Part shown: positions 8,729 through 18,768 of the stretch, one piece after another
How positions within the stretch are numbered: the first letter of the stretch is position 1
How the letters are laid out: each line of letters starts with the position of its first letter
DNA from: Acidobacteriota bacterium
Lineage (GTDB): Bacteria; Acidobacteriota; Thermoanaerobaculia; Gp7-AA8
NCBI GenBank assembly: GCA_025463165.1
Contig: JAOBAU010000254.1
Coordinates: 1 to 45,094, forward strand
DNA length: 45,094 nucleotides
Direction of reading: 5' to 3'
Translations under genes and position numbers: made by a program
The notes under the pieces: generated by a model
The model's database searches: none
What the model was told of the DNA's origin: nothing
What the model saw: the letters and a program-made list of their open reading frames with translations, nothing else

Positions 8729-10615
8729 ATGTCGGCGGCGCGTGCGCGGGTGCTCGTCTTTCTCTCCGCGCTCGGCGTGAAGGCGGCGGTGTGGCTCGGG
8801 CTGCGCGATCATCCGCTGCTGCAGCCGGCCGGCGATCTCGACGGCGCCGTCTACCTCGAGCTCGCGCGGCACGGTGCGCCGCCGGTGGCCTACTTCGTTT
8901 CGCCGCTCTACCTCTATTTCCTCAAGTTTTCGCACGGTTCGCTGCTGCTGCAAGTCGTGCTCGGCAGCGCAGCGGTGGTGTTGCTGTTCGACACCGCATC
9001 GCGCTGGTTCGGCGAGCGGGCGGCGTGGATCACGGCGCTGCTGGCGATCGGCACCGGCGTCGTCACGTTCAACGAAGTGACGATCCTGCAGTCGGCGCTC
9101 GATCCGTTTCTCGTCGCGCTGATGGCGTGGTCTCTCACGCGCGCGTTGCAGCGCGACGACGGACGCGGATTCATCGCTGCCGGCGCCGCGGCCGCGCTCT
9201 TCGCGCTCAATCGTCCGAACGTGCTGCTCTGGATCGCGGCGCTCGGCGCGCTGCTGTTGATGCAGCGACGGTGGCGCGCGACGCTGGCGTTCGCCGCCGG
9301 CTGCGTGCTCGTGCTGACGCCGGTCGCCGCGCGCAACGTCATCGTCGCGCACGAGCTGGTGCTCGTCTCCTCGCACGGCGGACTCAATTTCTACATCGGC
9401 AACAACGAGACGGCGGACGGCCGGTATCACGCGGTGCCGGGCATTCGTCCGACGATCGCCGGACAGTCGGAAGATACGCGGCTCGTCGCCGAACGCGCCA
9501 CCGGCCGATCGATGACGTCGCGCGAGGTGTCGCGCTGGTTTTACGCGCGGTCGTTCGCGTGGATCGGCGCGCATCCCGTCGACGCGCTGCGGCTCTTCTC
9601 GCGAAAGCTGGCGTTCACGATCAACGAGACCGATCTCGCGCTGAACTACAGCTACGACTATTTCCGCCGCGACGTCGTTTCGGCGCTGCGATTTCTGATT
9701 GTCGGGCCGTGGCTGCTCGTGCCGCTCGGCGTGGCCGGCGCGATGACGCGCGTCCGCGATCGTGGCTTCCTTACGTGGTTCGCGTTCGTGCCGGTCTACG
9801 CGATCTCCGTCGCGATCTTCTTCGTCTCGTCGCGCTATCGCTTGCCCCTGCTGCTCGTGCTCGCGATCTGCGCGGCGGGCGTCGTCCATGTGCGGCGACT
9901 ATGGCAAATCATTCCTGCGCTGCTCCTCGGCGCGATCGCAATCTTTCCGTTCGGCCTCGACAGCGGACGCGGCAACGAGCAGACGAGCATGGTGGTCTGG
10001 CTGATCGAGCATCATCGCTTCAGTGAGGCCGAGACGATGATGAAGAAGGTCGAGCCGGGACACGATGACGTGGCGCGGCTGCATCATCGCGCCGCGATCG
10101 CCTACGCGGAAGCTGGCGATACGAACCGCGCCGTCGCGATGTACGAACAGGTGTTGCGCGATCCGGTCGCGCAGCCGGTGCTGCGCGAGAATGCGATCGA
10201 AGAGCTGGTCCGCGCGGACACGCGCGCCGGTCGCAGCGAAGACGCTAAACGTCTGCTCGCCGCGATCGAGGAGCGATCGCTCTCACCGTCGCGCGCGGCG
10301 ACGTTCGGCCGGCTCGCGCTCGAAGCGCGCGACGCCGTCGACGCGATCCGTTTCCTCGCTCACTCCGATTCTCCATATGACCTCGGCGTCGCGTTGCTCG
10401 CGCACGGCGACAACGCGGCGGCCATCGCAGCGCTTCGTCGCGCGCCGCACGACGCGCCGTCGCAACTGATGCTGGCGATCGCGTATGCGCAGAGTGGAGA
10501 TGTGACTGAAGCGCGGCGAAGCGCCGAGGAAGCGCTGCGGTTGCGGCCGGGATTCATGGAAGCGAAACGGTTGCTGTCGAGACTGCCTTCTCAGGCAGGC
10601 TTGCCCCAGAAGTAA
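8729..10615 (+). CDS. GT39/ArnT-like integral membrane glycosyltransferase with C-terminal TPR region
   Basis: GDLDGAVYLELAR, multiple TM helices, HGGLNFYIGNNETADGRYHAVPG, then TPR-like C-terminus. A GTG at 8708 is an alternative start. Confidence 0.75.
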   Translation: MSAARARVLVFLSALGVKAAVWLGLRDHPLLQPAGDLDGAVYLELARHGAPPVAYFVSPLYLYFLKFSHGSLLLQVVLGSAAVVLLFDTASRWFGERAAWITALLAIGTGVVTFNEVTILQSALDPFLVALMAWSLTRALQRDDGRGFIAAGAAAALFALNRPNVLLWIAALGALLLMQRRWRATLAFAAGCVLVLTPVAARNVIVAHELVLVSSHGGLNFYIGNNETADGRYHAVPGIRPTIAGQSEDTRLVAERATGRSMTSREVSRWFYARSFAWIGAHPVDALRLFSRKLAFTINETDLALNYSYDYFRRDVVSALRFLIVGPWLLVPLGVAGAMTRVRDRGFLTWFAFVPVYAISVAIFFVSSRYRLPLLLVLAICAAGVVHVRRLWQIIPALLLGAIAIFPFGLDSGRGNEQTSMVVWLIEHHRFSEAETMMKKVEPGHDDVARLHHRAAIAYAEAGDTNRAVAMYEQVLRDPVAQPVLRENAIEELVRADTRAGRSEDAKRLLAAIEERSLSPSRAATFGRLALEARDAVDAIRFLAHSDSPYDLGVALLAHGDNAAAIAALRRAPHDAPSQLMLAIAYAQSGDVTEARRSAEEALRLRPGFMEAKRLLSRLPSQAGLPQK

Positions 10616-12282
10616 CCCTGCCCGTACTCGATTCCGAGCGAGCGGACGATCGCCAGCTCACCGGCCGTTTCGATTCCTTCCGCGACGAGCTCGCATTTCA
10701 GCGCGCGCGCCACCGACACATATCGCTTAAGTTGCGCGATCCGCACCTCGTCTCCCTCGATGCCGATCACGCAACGCTTGTCGATCTTCACGACCTCCGG
10801 CTCGAGCAGCACTAGGCTTTCAAGACAGCTGCTGCCGAATCCGACGTCATCGATCGCGATCATCACTCCCGCTTTGCGCAGCGTCTGCACCGCCGGCGCG
10901 AGATACGACGGATCGCCGATGAGCTGCTGCTCGCTGATCTCGAGACAGAAGGTGCCGGGCGGAATCGGCTTCGGGAAAAGATCGAGCAGATGTTCGGGCG
11001 GAATCGCCAGCAGCGTCGTCGGGAAGATGTTGAAGTGAAAGCGCGCGTACGGCGGAAGCTGCATCGCCGCGCCGACCGCGGAGCGCAGACAGGCATGATC
11101 GACGAGCGTCAGCACGTTGCGCTCGGAGCAAAGCCGGAAGAAGTTGTCCGGCATTTCGAACGTGCCGTTCGAATAGCGGCTGAGAAATTCGTAACCGATC
11201 GGACTCTCGTCCGCGAGCCGGAAGATCGGCTGCTTGAGCGTCTGGAGATATCTGCCGTGCGTCAGGTTCGCGCACATGTCGGCCTGCGCGCGCAACCGCC
11301 GTGCGGTGTCGTCGAAGTCGCTCGACGGGAAGACGACGCGATTCTTTCCCGCGCTTTTCGCACGCGCGAGCAGATCGTGCGCGCGCGTCAGCAGCTCATC
11401 GACGGCCGGCATCTCGGTCGTCACGAGCAGCGTCGCAATCGACGCGGTGACGGTGACGCCGCCGGTGCTGTGTTGAATCATCGCGGCCGAGATGGCGATG
11501 CGGATTCGTTCGGCGACGCGCGCCGCTTCGGCCGGATCGGTTTCGGGAAGAATGAGCATGAACTCATCGCCGCCAAGGCGGCCGACGTAATCGACGGCGC
11601 GCACGGAAGCGCGGAGACGGCGTCCGATCTCTTTCAGCACGACGTCGCCGGCGGCGTGGCCGAGGGAATCGTTGATGTGCTTGAAGTCATCGAGATCGAT
11701 GACGATGGCGGCGGCGCCGGTGACGCTGCGCACGAGGTGCTGCACTTCGCGAGAGAGCGCCTGCTGCAGGCCGCGGCGATTGAGCAGTTCCGTCAGCGGC
11801 TCGATCAGCGTCAGTCGTTCGAGATCGCGATTCGCGCTTTCGAGCTCTTTCTTCACGCGCGCCAGATCGCGCACGCCGCGATGCCGTTCGACCGCATATC
11901 GGATCGAGCGCATCAGCGAGTCATGATCGACCGTCCCCTTCAGCAAATAGTCCTCGGCGCCGTGATGGAACGCATCGTTCACGAGCCGTTCGTCGTTCTG
12001 GCCGGTGAGGACGATGACCGGAATCTCATCGATGCACTGTTCGATGCGCGTCAGCGCTTCGAGATCGGTCGCATCGGGAAGGCCGAGATCGAGGATGACG
12101 ATGTCGATGTCGCCTTCGGCCACCGCATCGCACGCCGCGGCCGCGCTGCCGACATGCCGCACGGTGAAGCGCGGCGCTTCGGTACTTTCGAGCAGCTCGC
12201 GCAGCGATGAAGCGGACGCGGGATCGTCTTCAACGAGCAGGAGTCGGAGGGCGCGTGTGTCCGTCGCGACGGCAATGGCCAT
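10591..12282 (-). CDS. Response regulator with GGDEF and divergent EAL domains
   Basis: REC: LLLVEDDPASASS...DIVILDLGLPDA; GGDEF: VGRLGGDEFMLILPE; EAL-like: IGYEFLSRYSNG...IAIDDVGFGSSCLESL...CELVAEGIETAGEL...YGQGYFWGKPA. Confidence 0.93.
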   Translation of the reverse strand: MAIAVATDTRALRLLLVEDDPASASSLRELLESTEAPRFTVRHVGSAAAACDAVAEGDIDIVILDLGLPDATDLEALTRIEQCIDEIPVIVLTGQNDERLVNDAFHHGAEDYLLKGTVDHDSLMRSIRYAVERHRGVRDLARVKKELESANRDLERLTLIEPLTELLNRRGLQQALSREVQHLVRSVTGAAAIVIDLDDFKHINDSLGHAAGDVVLKEIGRRLRASVRAVDYVGRLGGDEFMLILPETDPAEAARVAERIRIAISAAMIQHSTGGVTVTASIATLLVTTEMPAVDELLTRAHDLLARAKSAGKNRVVFPSSDFDDTARRLRAQADMCANLTHGRYLQTLKQPIFRLADESPIGYEFLSRYSNGTFEMPDNFFRLCSERNVLTLVDHACLRSAVGAAMQLPPYARFHFNIFPTTLLAIPPEHLLDLFPKPIPPGTFCLEISEQQLIGDPSYLAPAVQTLRKAGVMIAIDDVGFGSSCLESLVLLEPEVVKIDKRCVIGIEGDEVRIAQLKRYVSVARALKCELVAEGIETAGELAIVRSLGIEYGQGYFWGKPA

Positions 12283-12958
12283 GCAGCACCACTACTCCGC
12301 ATCGGCGGCGGATTCCGTGATGAAAATCACGCTGGTTCGTGCGGTCCGAAGCGACGTCAACCGTAAGACGAGAGAGGTGAGTGTCAGACGCCGCGAAGGA
12401 TCTCGTCGCGGTGGCGCTGGTACTCCTCGTTCGAGATTCGTCCGTTCGCGTCCGCCGGTGACGGCTGGATTATGCGAGACCCTGACCGTGCGCGAGCATC
12501 CGACTGTGGCCATGTACATGCAGCCGACCGCGGCCCACGCGTTGAAAGATGCGCGGCGCACCATGACGAGGAGCCGGTGAACGTGAAGCGCTCCACGAAG
12601 AAGGTGAGCGTGACCGGTTCACGAGGAAGGACGCGCGCCGGCGGTTGCGGCGGAGCGGCGGTCGTGGTTGTGGATTGTCGTCGACGTCTTGCGGCCGCGT
12701 CCGGGATTTCGCGATTTGCTCTTCGCTGCAGTCGTTATTGGATCGGCACGCTCGAGGTCGTCACGACGGCCGCGGCGGTCGTCAACGAAGGCGCGGCGGC
12801 GTGCGAACGACGACCTCAGCAGACGTCTGCATATGGACGGAGTGTCAGCCGCGCGGCTTTCCCTACCCACTGAAAAATTCATTTGCCACTTTCGTGCGGC
12901 GGACGTACATTGAAACCTTCCACAACAAAGGCAGTCCATCTGCGACCCGGAGGTCGTC

Positions 12959-15900
12959 ATGGCGTCATTGCCGCTCGAGCTGCACGAAGTCCTCGAACAG
13001 GAGTACGTGTCGATGTACGGGCCGCTGAACCGGCCTGATTACGGCGAGCTGTACGATTCGGAGCAGATCGTCGACGTGGATTGGGCGGAGCGGATTCTCG
13101 TTGCGTGCGGCATCGGGAAGACGTCGCCGGCGCAGGACGCGGCGGTCGCCGAAGATCGCGAGTACGCGGGAGCGGCTCTGGCGGGGAACGTGGCGGCGCA
13201 AAAAGCTGACCGCGCGAGCAAAGCCGCATCGGACGCGACAAAGAACCTCAGAGAGAAGCTGCGGATCGCCGGTGCGGTGACTGATGAAGGCGAAGCGGCG
13301 CTGGAGCGAGCCGTCGTGGCTGAAGGAGCTGCTGGCGCGGAGACCGCGGCGGTCTCAAGGCGACGCGAGATCGCGCAGCTTCTCTCGAAGCTCGTCGCGA
13401 CCGATGCCTGTCCGAATCTCGCCAGCTCTCCGGCGCTCACCGCGCGGGGACGGTTGCTCATCGAACAATACGGCTCCTTCATCGACGTCGCCTCCACGAG
13501 CGCTCACGGCGCGCGCGAGCTGCGGCGCACCATCGTCGATGAAGCGTTTTCCGGCGCCGTGAAATCGCTGCGCGACATTCGCCTCGAGAACGTCTACTCA
13601 TCGCTGCACGGCCGCGCGAAAGAGAAGAAACCGCGCACCGCGCTCTGCATCTCCGGCGGCGGCATCCGCAGCGCGACGTTCGCGCTCGGCGTCATTCAGG
13701 GACTGGCCAGCGCCGGCGTGCTGAAGAAGTTCGATTTCCTTTCGACGGTGTCGGGCGGCGGATACATCGGCAGCTGGCTGTCATCGTGGACGCGCCGTCA
13801 TCGCGACGGCATCGCCGGCGTCGAAGACGATCTGCAGCGCGCCGACACCGCGGTCGCCAGGCGCTGGCCGTATCCGCCATCGGCAAAGGACAACGTCGTC
13901 TATCCGAGCGCACAGACGACGCCGCGCGAATTGCCGAAATCGAAGATCGATCCGGAGCCGCGGCCGGTGCGCCATCTGCGCGAGTACAGCAACTACATGA
14001 GTCCGCGCCTCGGGTTGCTCTCGCCTGACTCCTGGACGCTGGCTTCGATCTACGTCCGCAATCTGTTGCTCAACCTGCTCGTGCTCGTGCCGATCCTCGC
14101 GGCCGTGCTCGCGTATCCGCGTCTTTACAGCTATCTGCTCGCGCGCAGCCGTTTCCTCGATCCGCTTGTCCTTCCGTGGATCTTCGCCGGATGCGTCGCC
14201 ATCGGATTCGCGTACATCGGCGTGGCGAGGCCGGTCGCATACGGCGCCGCCGCCGAGCGAAGGAAGCCGGGCTCCGCGAACGTCCGCTACTTCCTCTTCT
14301 GCGTGCTGCCGCTCACGGCGGCCGCGTTCGCGCTCACCATTTTCTGGGCGCGCGCATACAGAAACTCGAACATCCTCTGGCATGAGTGGACGCTCTACGC
14401 GGTCATCGCGTCAGTTCTCGCGATGACGCTGCTGCCGCACACGCTTTACTACGGCCGTTACCGATCGGCGCTTGCGTCGGTTCGCCGCAGCGGTTTCATC
14501 AGCGACAACGAGCTGTTCGCGGCGGGTGCGAAGAAGAGTTTCCTCGAGCTTTTCGCCGTATCGATCGCGCTCGCAACCTCGGCGGCGCTCTACTGGCTGC
14601 TGGCAAACAAAGTCTTCTACGATCCGCTGCGTCCGACGCCGCGCCTGACCGAGCTGCCGCCGCTGCTCCGCTTCGGACTGCCGTCATTTCCGCAGCAGCA
14701 GTTCTACGTTTGTTTCGCGGTGCCGGCGGTGCTGCTCGTTTTCTACATTCAGGCGAGCGTCTTCGTCGGACTCTCCAGCCGGAGAAATGATGATGCCGAT
14801 CGCGAATGGTGGGGACGCGCCGGCGCCATCGCGCTGATGATCACCGCCGCGCTGGCGCTCGGCAGTTTCATCGCCGTCTTCGGTCCGGTCGCGCTTTACA
14901 ACGCGCCGGTCATCCTCGGTTCCATCGGCGGCGCGGCCGGCATCGGCGCGGCGCTCCTCGGGTTCAGCGACAAGACGCCGGCCAATCAGAAGCAGGAAGA
15001 GAGCAAGACCGACGTCGCCGGGAAAGTCGCATCGGCGCTGATCGTGCCGCTCTTCGTCGTCTTCCTCCTCGCCGCGATCTCGCTCGGGTCGACGTGGCTG
15101 ATCCAGAACTTCCGGACAGCGGCTCCCGATGCGTCGGCGCTGCCCTGGAGCGCCCTGGTGAACTTCCAGTCGGCAGTGTCGCGCACGTCGCAGGTCGTGG
15201 CGCTTGGCTCGACGTATGAGGTGAAAGAAACGGTGCCGGCGACGGCGCGGACGACCGTGCCGGAACTTCGTACCGCCGCTCATCTCGCCACGATCGAGAC
15301 GACGACGCGAACGGAGCTCCTCTTTTTCGCGCTGGTCGGACTCGTTGCCGTCGCTCTCTCGTGGTCAATCGGCGTGAACAAGTTCTCGATGCACGCCCTC
15401 TATCGCAACCGCCTCATCCGCGCGTACCTCGGCGCGTCGCGCTACAACCGCGATCCCGATTCGTTCACCGGCTTCGACGAGAACGACAACCTGCAAATGT
15501 GGGAGCTGCGCCGCGAGATGCTCTGGTCTTCGTCGATCGTCGACGTCGTGAAGTTCATCAATGCGCTCCAGCGTGAGGGGGAGCTCCAAACGCATCTCTG
15601 GAACAAGCTCTCGCCGAAGACGCGGGAGCTCCTCAATCGCAAGCCGCTCGATTCGGCTGCGCCCGATGCGCTCGTGCAGAACCTCAACAACATCCTGCTG
15701 ACCGACGATCTGAAGAGCGTTGTCAAGCCACCGACGTGGGCCGCCGTCAAAGAGAACGAGCTCGGTTACTCGCGACCGTTCATCAATCGCGCGATCGTCG
15801 ATGCGAACTTCCGCGATCACATTCGTCCGATGGCGCGTCCCGATGACAGGAAGGACAAGGACGATCAATCGTCGCGGCCGCCGATGCACGTCGTCAACGT

Positions 15901-16861
15901 CGCGCTCAATCTCACCAGCGGTCAGGACCTCGCGTGGCAGCAGCGGATGGCGGAGTCGTTCACGGTTACGCCGCTGCATTCAGGGAGCTTCTATCTCGGC
16001 TATCGCAATTCACGCGAGTACGGCGGACCGGACGGCATCTCGCTCGGCACCGCCGTCGCCACGTCGGGCGCGGCCGCCAGTCCGAACATGGGCTATCACT
16101 CATCGCCGCTGATGGCGTTCCTCCTCGCGTTCTTCAACATCCGCCTCGGGTCGTGGTTAGGCAATCCCGGACTGCCCGGACAGGACTCGTACGCGGAAGC
16201 GCATCCGAGCTCGAACCTCGTGCCGCTCTTCGCCGAAGTGATCGGCTCGACGAACGATCAGTCGAAGTGGGTCTATCTCTCCGACGGCGGGCACTTCGAA
16301 AATCTCGGCCTCTACGAAATGGTGCTGCGGCGCTGCCATCGCATCGTGTTGAGCGACGCCGGCGCCGACCGCAACTTCTCCTTCGAGGATCTCGGCAACG
16401 CCATCCGAAAAATTCGCACGGACCTCGGCGTCCCGATCGACATCGAGAACATGGACCTGATGACGCCGCGAGCGGATGACGGCTCGTTCGCGGAAGGACG
16501 CTACGTCGCACGCGGCTCGATTCGTTACAGCGCGGTCGACAAGAACGCGGAAGACGGAACGCTCATCTACATCAAGGCCGGCATCTATAAGGACGCGTGG
16601 TTCCCGCGCGACGTCTACAACTACGCGAAGGAATCGCTCGCCTTTCCGCACGAGCCGACGAGCGATCAGTTCTTCAGCGAGTCGCAGTTCGAGAGCTATC
16701 GCGCCCTCGGGCGTCACGCCATCAACGAGATCTCCGACAACTATCCGACGCAGGCGGCCGCCGATGCGCGGCTGGAGATCATCGCCAAGACGTTCGACAG
16801 CGTCGATTCGTTCATCAGCGTTGCACAGCAAAACTCGGGACCGCGAGTGAAACAGGCGTAG
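12959..16861 (+). CDS. Large membrane-embedded patatin-like phospholipase (1300 aa)
   Basis: ALCISGGGIRSATFALGVIQGLASAGVLKKFDFLSTVSGGGYIGSWLSS (oxyanion glycine motif and nucleophile SGGG), several TM helices, WVYLSDGGHFENLGLYEML-type DGG motif. RBS-like cccggagg upstream. Confidence 0.88.
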   Translation: MASLPLELHEVLEQEYVSMYGPLNRPDYGELYDSEQIVDVDWAERILVACGIGKTSPAQDAAVAEDREYAGAALAGNVAAQKADRASKAASDATKNLREKLRIAGAVTDEGEAALERAVVAEGAAGAETAAVSRRREIAQLLSKLVATDACPNLASSPALTARGRLLIEQYGSFIDVASTSAHGARELRRTIVDEAFSGAVKSLRDIRLENVYSSLHGRAKEKKPRTALCISGGGIRSATFALGVIQGLASAGVLKKFDFLSTVSGGGYIGSWLSSWTRRHRDGIAGVEDDLQRADTAVARRWPYPPSAKDNVVYPSAQTTPRELPKSKIDPEPRPVRHLREYSNYMSPRLGLLSPDSWTLASIYVRNLLLNLLVLVPILAAVLAYPRLYSYLLARSRFLDPLVLPWIFAGCVAIGFAYIGVARPVAYGAAAERRKPGSANVRYFLFCVLPLTAAAFALTIFWARAYRNSNILWHEWTLYAVIASVLAMTLLPHTLYYGRYRSALASVRRSGFISDNELFAAGAKKSFLELFAVSIALATSAALYWLLANKVFYDPLRPTPRLTELPPLLRFGLPSFPQQQFYVCFAVPAVLLVFYIQASVFVGLSSRRNDDADREWWGRAGAIALMITAALALGSFIAVFGPVALYNAPVILGSIGGAAGIGAALLGFSDKTPANQKQEESKTDVAGKVASALIVPLFVVFLLAAISLGSTWLIQNFRTAAPDASALPWSALVNFQSAVSRTSQVVALGSTYEVKETVPATARTTVPELRTAAHLATIETTTRTELLFFALVGLVAVALSWSIGVNKFSMHALYRNRLIRAYLGASRYNRDPDSFTGFDENDNLQMWELRREMLWSSSIVDVVKFINALQREGELQTHLWNKLSPKTRELLNRKPLDSAAPDALVQNLNNILLTDDLKSVVKPPTWAAVKENELGYSRPFINRAIVDANFRDHIRPMARPDDRKDKDDQSSRPPMHVVNVALNLTSGQDLAWQQRMAESFTVTPLHSGSFYLGYRNSREYGGPDGISLGTAVATSGAAASPNMGYHSSPLMAFLLAFFNIRLGSWLGNPGLPGQDSYAEAHPSSNLVPLFAEVIGSTNDQSKWVYLSDGGHFENLGLYEMVLRRCHRIVLSDAGADRNFSFEDLGNAIRKIRTDLGVPIDIENMDLMTPRADDGSFAEGRYVARGSIRYSAVDKNAEDGTLIYIKAGIYKDAWFPRDVYNYAKESLAFPHEPTSDQFFSESQFESYRALGRHAINEISDNYPTQAAADARLEIIAKTFDSVDSFISVAQQNSGPRVKQA

Positions 16862-16864
16862 TCA

Positions 16865-17878
16865 TCATGAGCGCGTAACTTCAATGAGCAGCGTCAGGCC
16901 GGTTTCCTCGCGCGTGATCGAGATTTCATGCGCGGGGATGCCGGCCGCGTCGCAGTAGCGGCGGATCTCCGCTTCGCTGCGCTCGATCAGGAACCAGTCG
17001 CCGAAGTATTCGATCAGCGGGCGATATGGGTTCCCCTCGGCGATGTTGGTGAAGAAGAACGTGCCGCCTGATTTGAGCAGCGAGTACGAGTGCTCGATCA
17101 GATAGATGGCGTGCTTTTCCGGGAGGTAGTCGAAGAGGCCGCCGGCGAGGACGAGATCGAAGATCGGGCCGAGCTGCGCGATCTTGCGGACGACTTTCAG
17201 CGCGTTGCCGGGCCGATAGTGCGAACGATCGCGGATCGGCGCGAGCGCACGCGCGGAGAACGAAAGCGCGTCGGCGTCGTTGTCGTTGAGCCAGAGTTCG
17301 CCGAGGAGTGAGGGGAGGTGCGCGGCGATGGTGCGGAGATCGGGACAGCTGCCGCAGGCGACAGTGAGCACGCGCGCGCTGCCGGGATGTTCGAGCAGCG
17401 TGCGCATGATGCGCGCGGCCTGATGCTGCACTTTGTTGCGATGCTGTTGCGCGATGGAACGGCTCAGCGCATACGACTCGCAGAACCACGGCAGTGTTCC
17501 TTCCTCGGCGCGATTGGTGGCGCTGCAGAGATGCTCGACCGTTTCGAAATCGCCCGGATAGGCGCGCGGCCATTCCTGCAGGCGCTTTACGAAAGGTGAG
17601 CGCGCGTGAATGCGTCGGACAGGCTCGAGCACTTCGACGATCTCCGCGCGCGTGTAGCCTGCCTGTTCGCAGGCGACGATCGCGGCGCAGAGTTGATGAA
17701 CGACCGCCAGGACGCGGTGATACAGCTCCTGCCTGCCCGCGTGTTCCCCTTCGAGCGCGACGAACGTTTGGACGTGCGCACGAAGAGCATCAACCTCATC
17801 TTCGGAACGGGACGTGGATCCGACGAAGCGGTTTGCATGAATCGCCATCACCCGGTTTCCTCTCACGTGAAGTTCCAT
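16865..17878 (-). CDS. Class I SAM-dependent methyltransferase
   Basis: ARVLTVACGSCPDLRTIAAHL (SAM-binding loop), FDLVLAGGLFDYLPEKHAIYLIEHSYSLLKSGGTFFFTNI; upstream YPGDFETVEHL motif. Confidence 0.82.
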   Translation of the reverse strand: MELHVRGNRVMAIHANRFVGSTSRSEDEVDALRAHVQTFVALEGEHAGRQELYHRVLAVVHQLCAAIVACEQAGYTRAEIVEVLEPVRRIHARSPFVKRLQEWPRAYPGDFETVEHLCSATNRAEEGTLPWFCESYALSRSIAQQHRNKVQHQAARIMRTLLEHPGSARVLTVACGSCPDLRTIAAHLPSLLGELWLNDNDADALSFSARALAPIRDRSHYRPGNALKVVRKIAQLGPIFDLVLAGGLFDYLPEKHAIYLIEHSYSLLKSGGTFFFTNIAEGNPYRPLIEYFGDWFLIERSEAEIRRYCDAAGIPAHEISITREETGLTLLIEVTRS

Positions 17879-17925
17879 GATTGCCCTCCACGCGAGAGGA
17901 GACGGACGAGGCGGGAAAGTTCACA

Positions 17926-18750
17926 TCAGGGGTAGGTGGTGGCCGAGCAGGCTTTGTTGAGGGACTCCGGATGGCTCGAGTCGTGGCTGTGCTCCAGCCG
18001 GAGCTTCATCTTGCTGATCGGATGCTTGCACTCCCCCGGAGGCGGTTCTTTATCGAGCAGTTTGAAGTGGAGGTACCAGTCCTTTTCGCCGCCGGCCGAG
18101 CTGTGGTTGCCCGGCTTGTCAATGGCGTCGTGCTTCATCATGTTTATGATCGCGATCTGCGCGCCGGCAGGTACGACAATCCTGTGGTTCGCTCGCGTCG
18201 TCGATTCGATGGTTACCTCGTCGATGTGGACCTCGGGCTGCGGAACGTTGAGCATCATCGTTCGCATGTCGTTGAACTCCGGTATGCCTGCGAGCTGGCC
18301 CGTCTTGATCGTGAGTGTGGCGGCCGAGTTGTCGTGCGCCTTCGTGGCGATCAGCTTTGGGGTGGTAGTAGTCCCGAAAAACTTCTTCAGCCGCGGTACA
18401 AGGCCGAGCGACGCGGTAACCGCCACGCCGTCGTCCAAAGTGCTGACGCCGGTGATGGTGAGATCATCGTGGTCGAGTTCGTACAGAAGGCAGTGATCCT
18501 TATGCGGATCCGGTCCTTCTGTTTCACACGGGATGGCTGTCTTGCTCTCCCATATGGCGCTGACCGCGTCGCCGACGATGCGGAGGTACGCGTGATGTTC
18601 CGGGATGTCCGCGTCGCAGACTTTGACTACGTGAGTGTCGTCGCCGGGCGTGGCGTCGACGGCGAACATCGTGTAGTTCACCTTGCCGTTTGTCCCAAAC
18701 GTATGAAAAAGCAGCACGAGTCCGATGAACTTGATCGTGATGAGATCCAT
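17926..18750 (-). CDS. Hypothetical protein (274 aa), operon partner of CHAT protein
   Basis: MDLITIKFIGLVLLFHTFGTNGKVNYTMFAVDATPGDDTHVVKVCDADIPEHHAYLRI...; starts 18 nt after the CHAT gene stop, same strand. Confidence 0.78.
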   Translation of the reverse strand: MDLITIKFIGLVLLFHTFGTNGKVNYTMFAVDATPGDDTHVVKVCDADIPEHHAYLRIVGDAVSAIWESKTAIPCETEGPDPHKDHCLLYELDHDDLTITGVSTLDDGVAVTASLGLVPRLKKFFGTTTTPKLIATKAHDNSAATLTIKTGQLAGIPEFNDMRTMMLNVPQPEVHIDEVTIESTTRANHRIVVPAGAQIAIINMMKHDAIDKPGNHSSAGGEKDWYLHFKLLDKEPPPGECKHPISKMKLRLEHSHDSSHPESLNKACSATTYP

Positions 18751-18768
18751 AAGTTCCTCCTCCTTCTC

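Noticed and set aside
8432-9889. 485-aa minus-strand ORF rich in D/R/E/H/Q
   Set aside because: Antisense shadow of the GT39-like gene.
10990-12210. 406-aa plus-strand ORF
   Set aside because: Antisense to REC-GGDEF-EAL; no domain.
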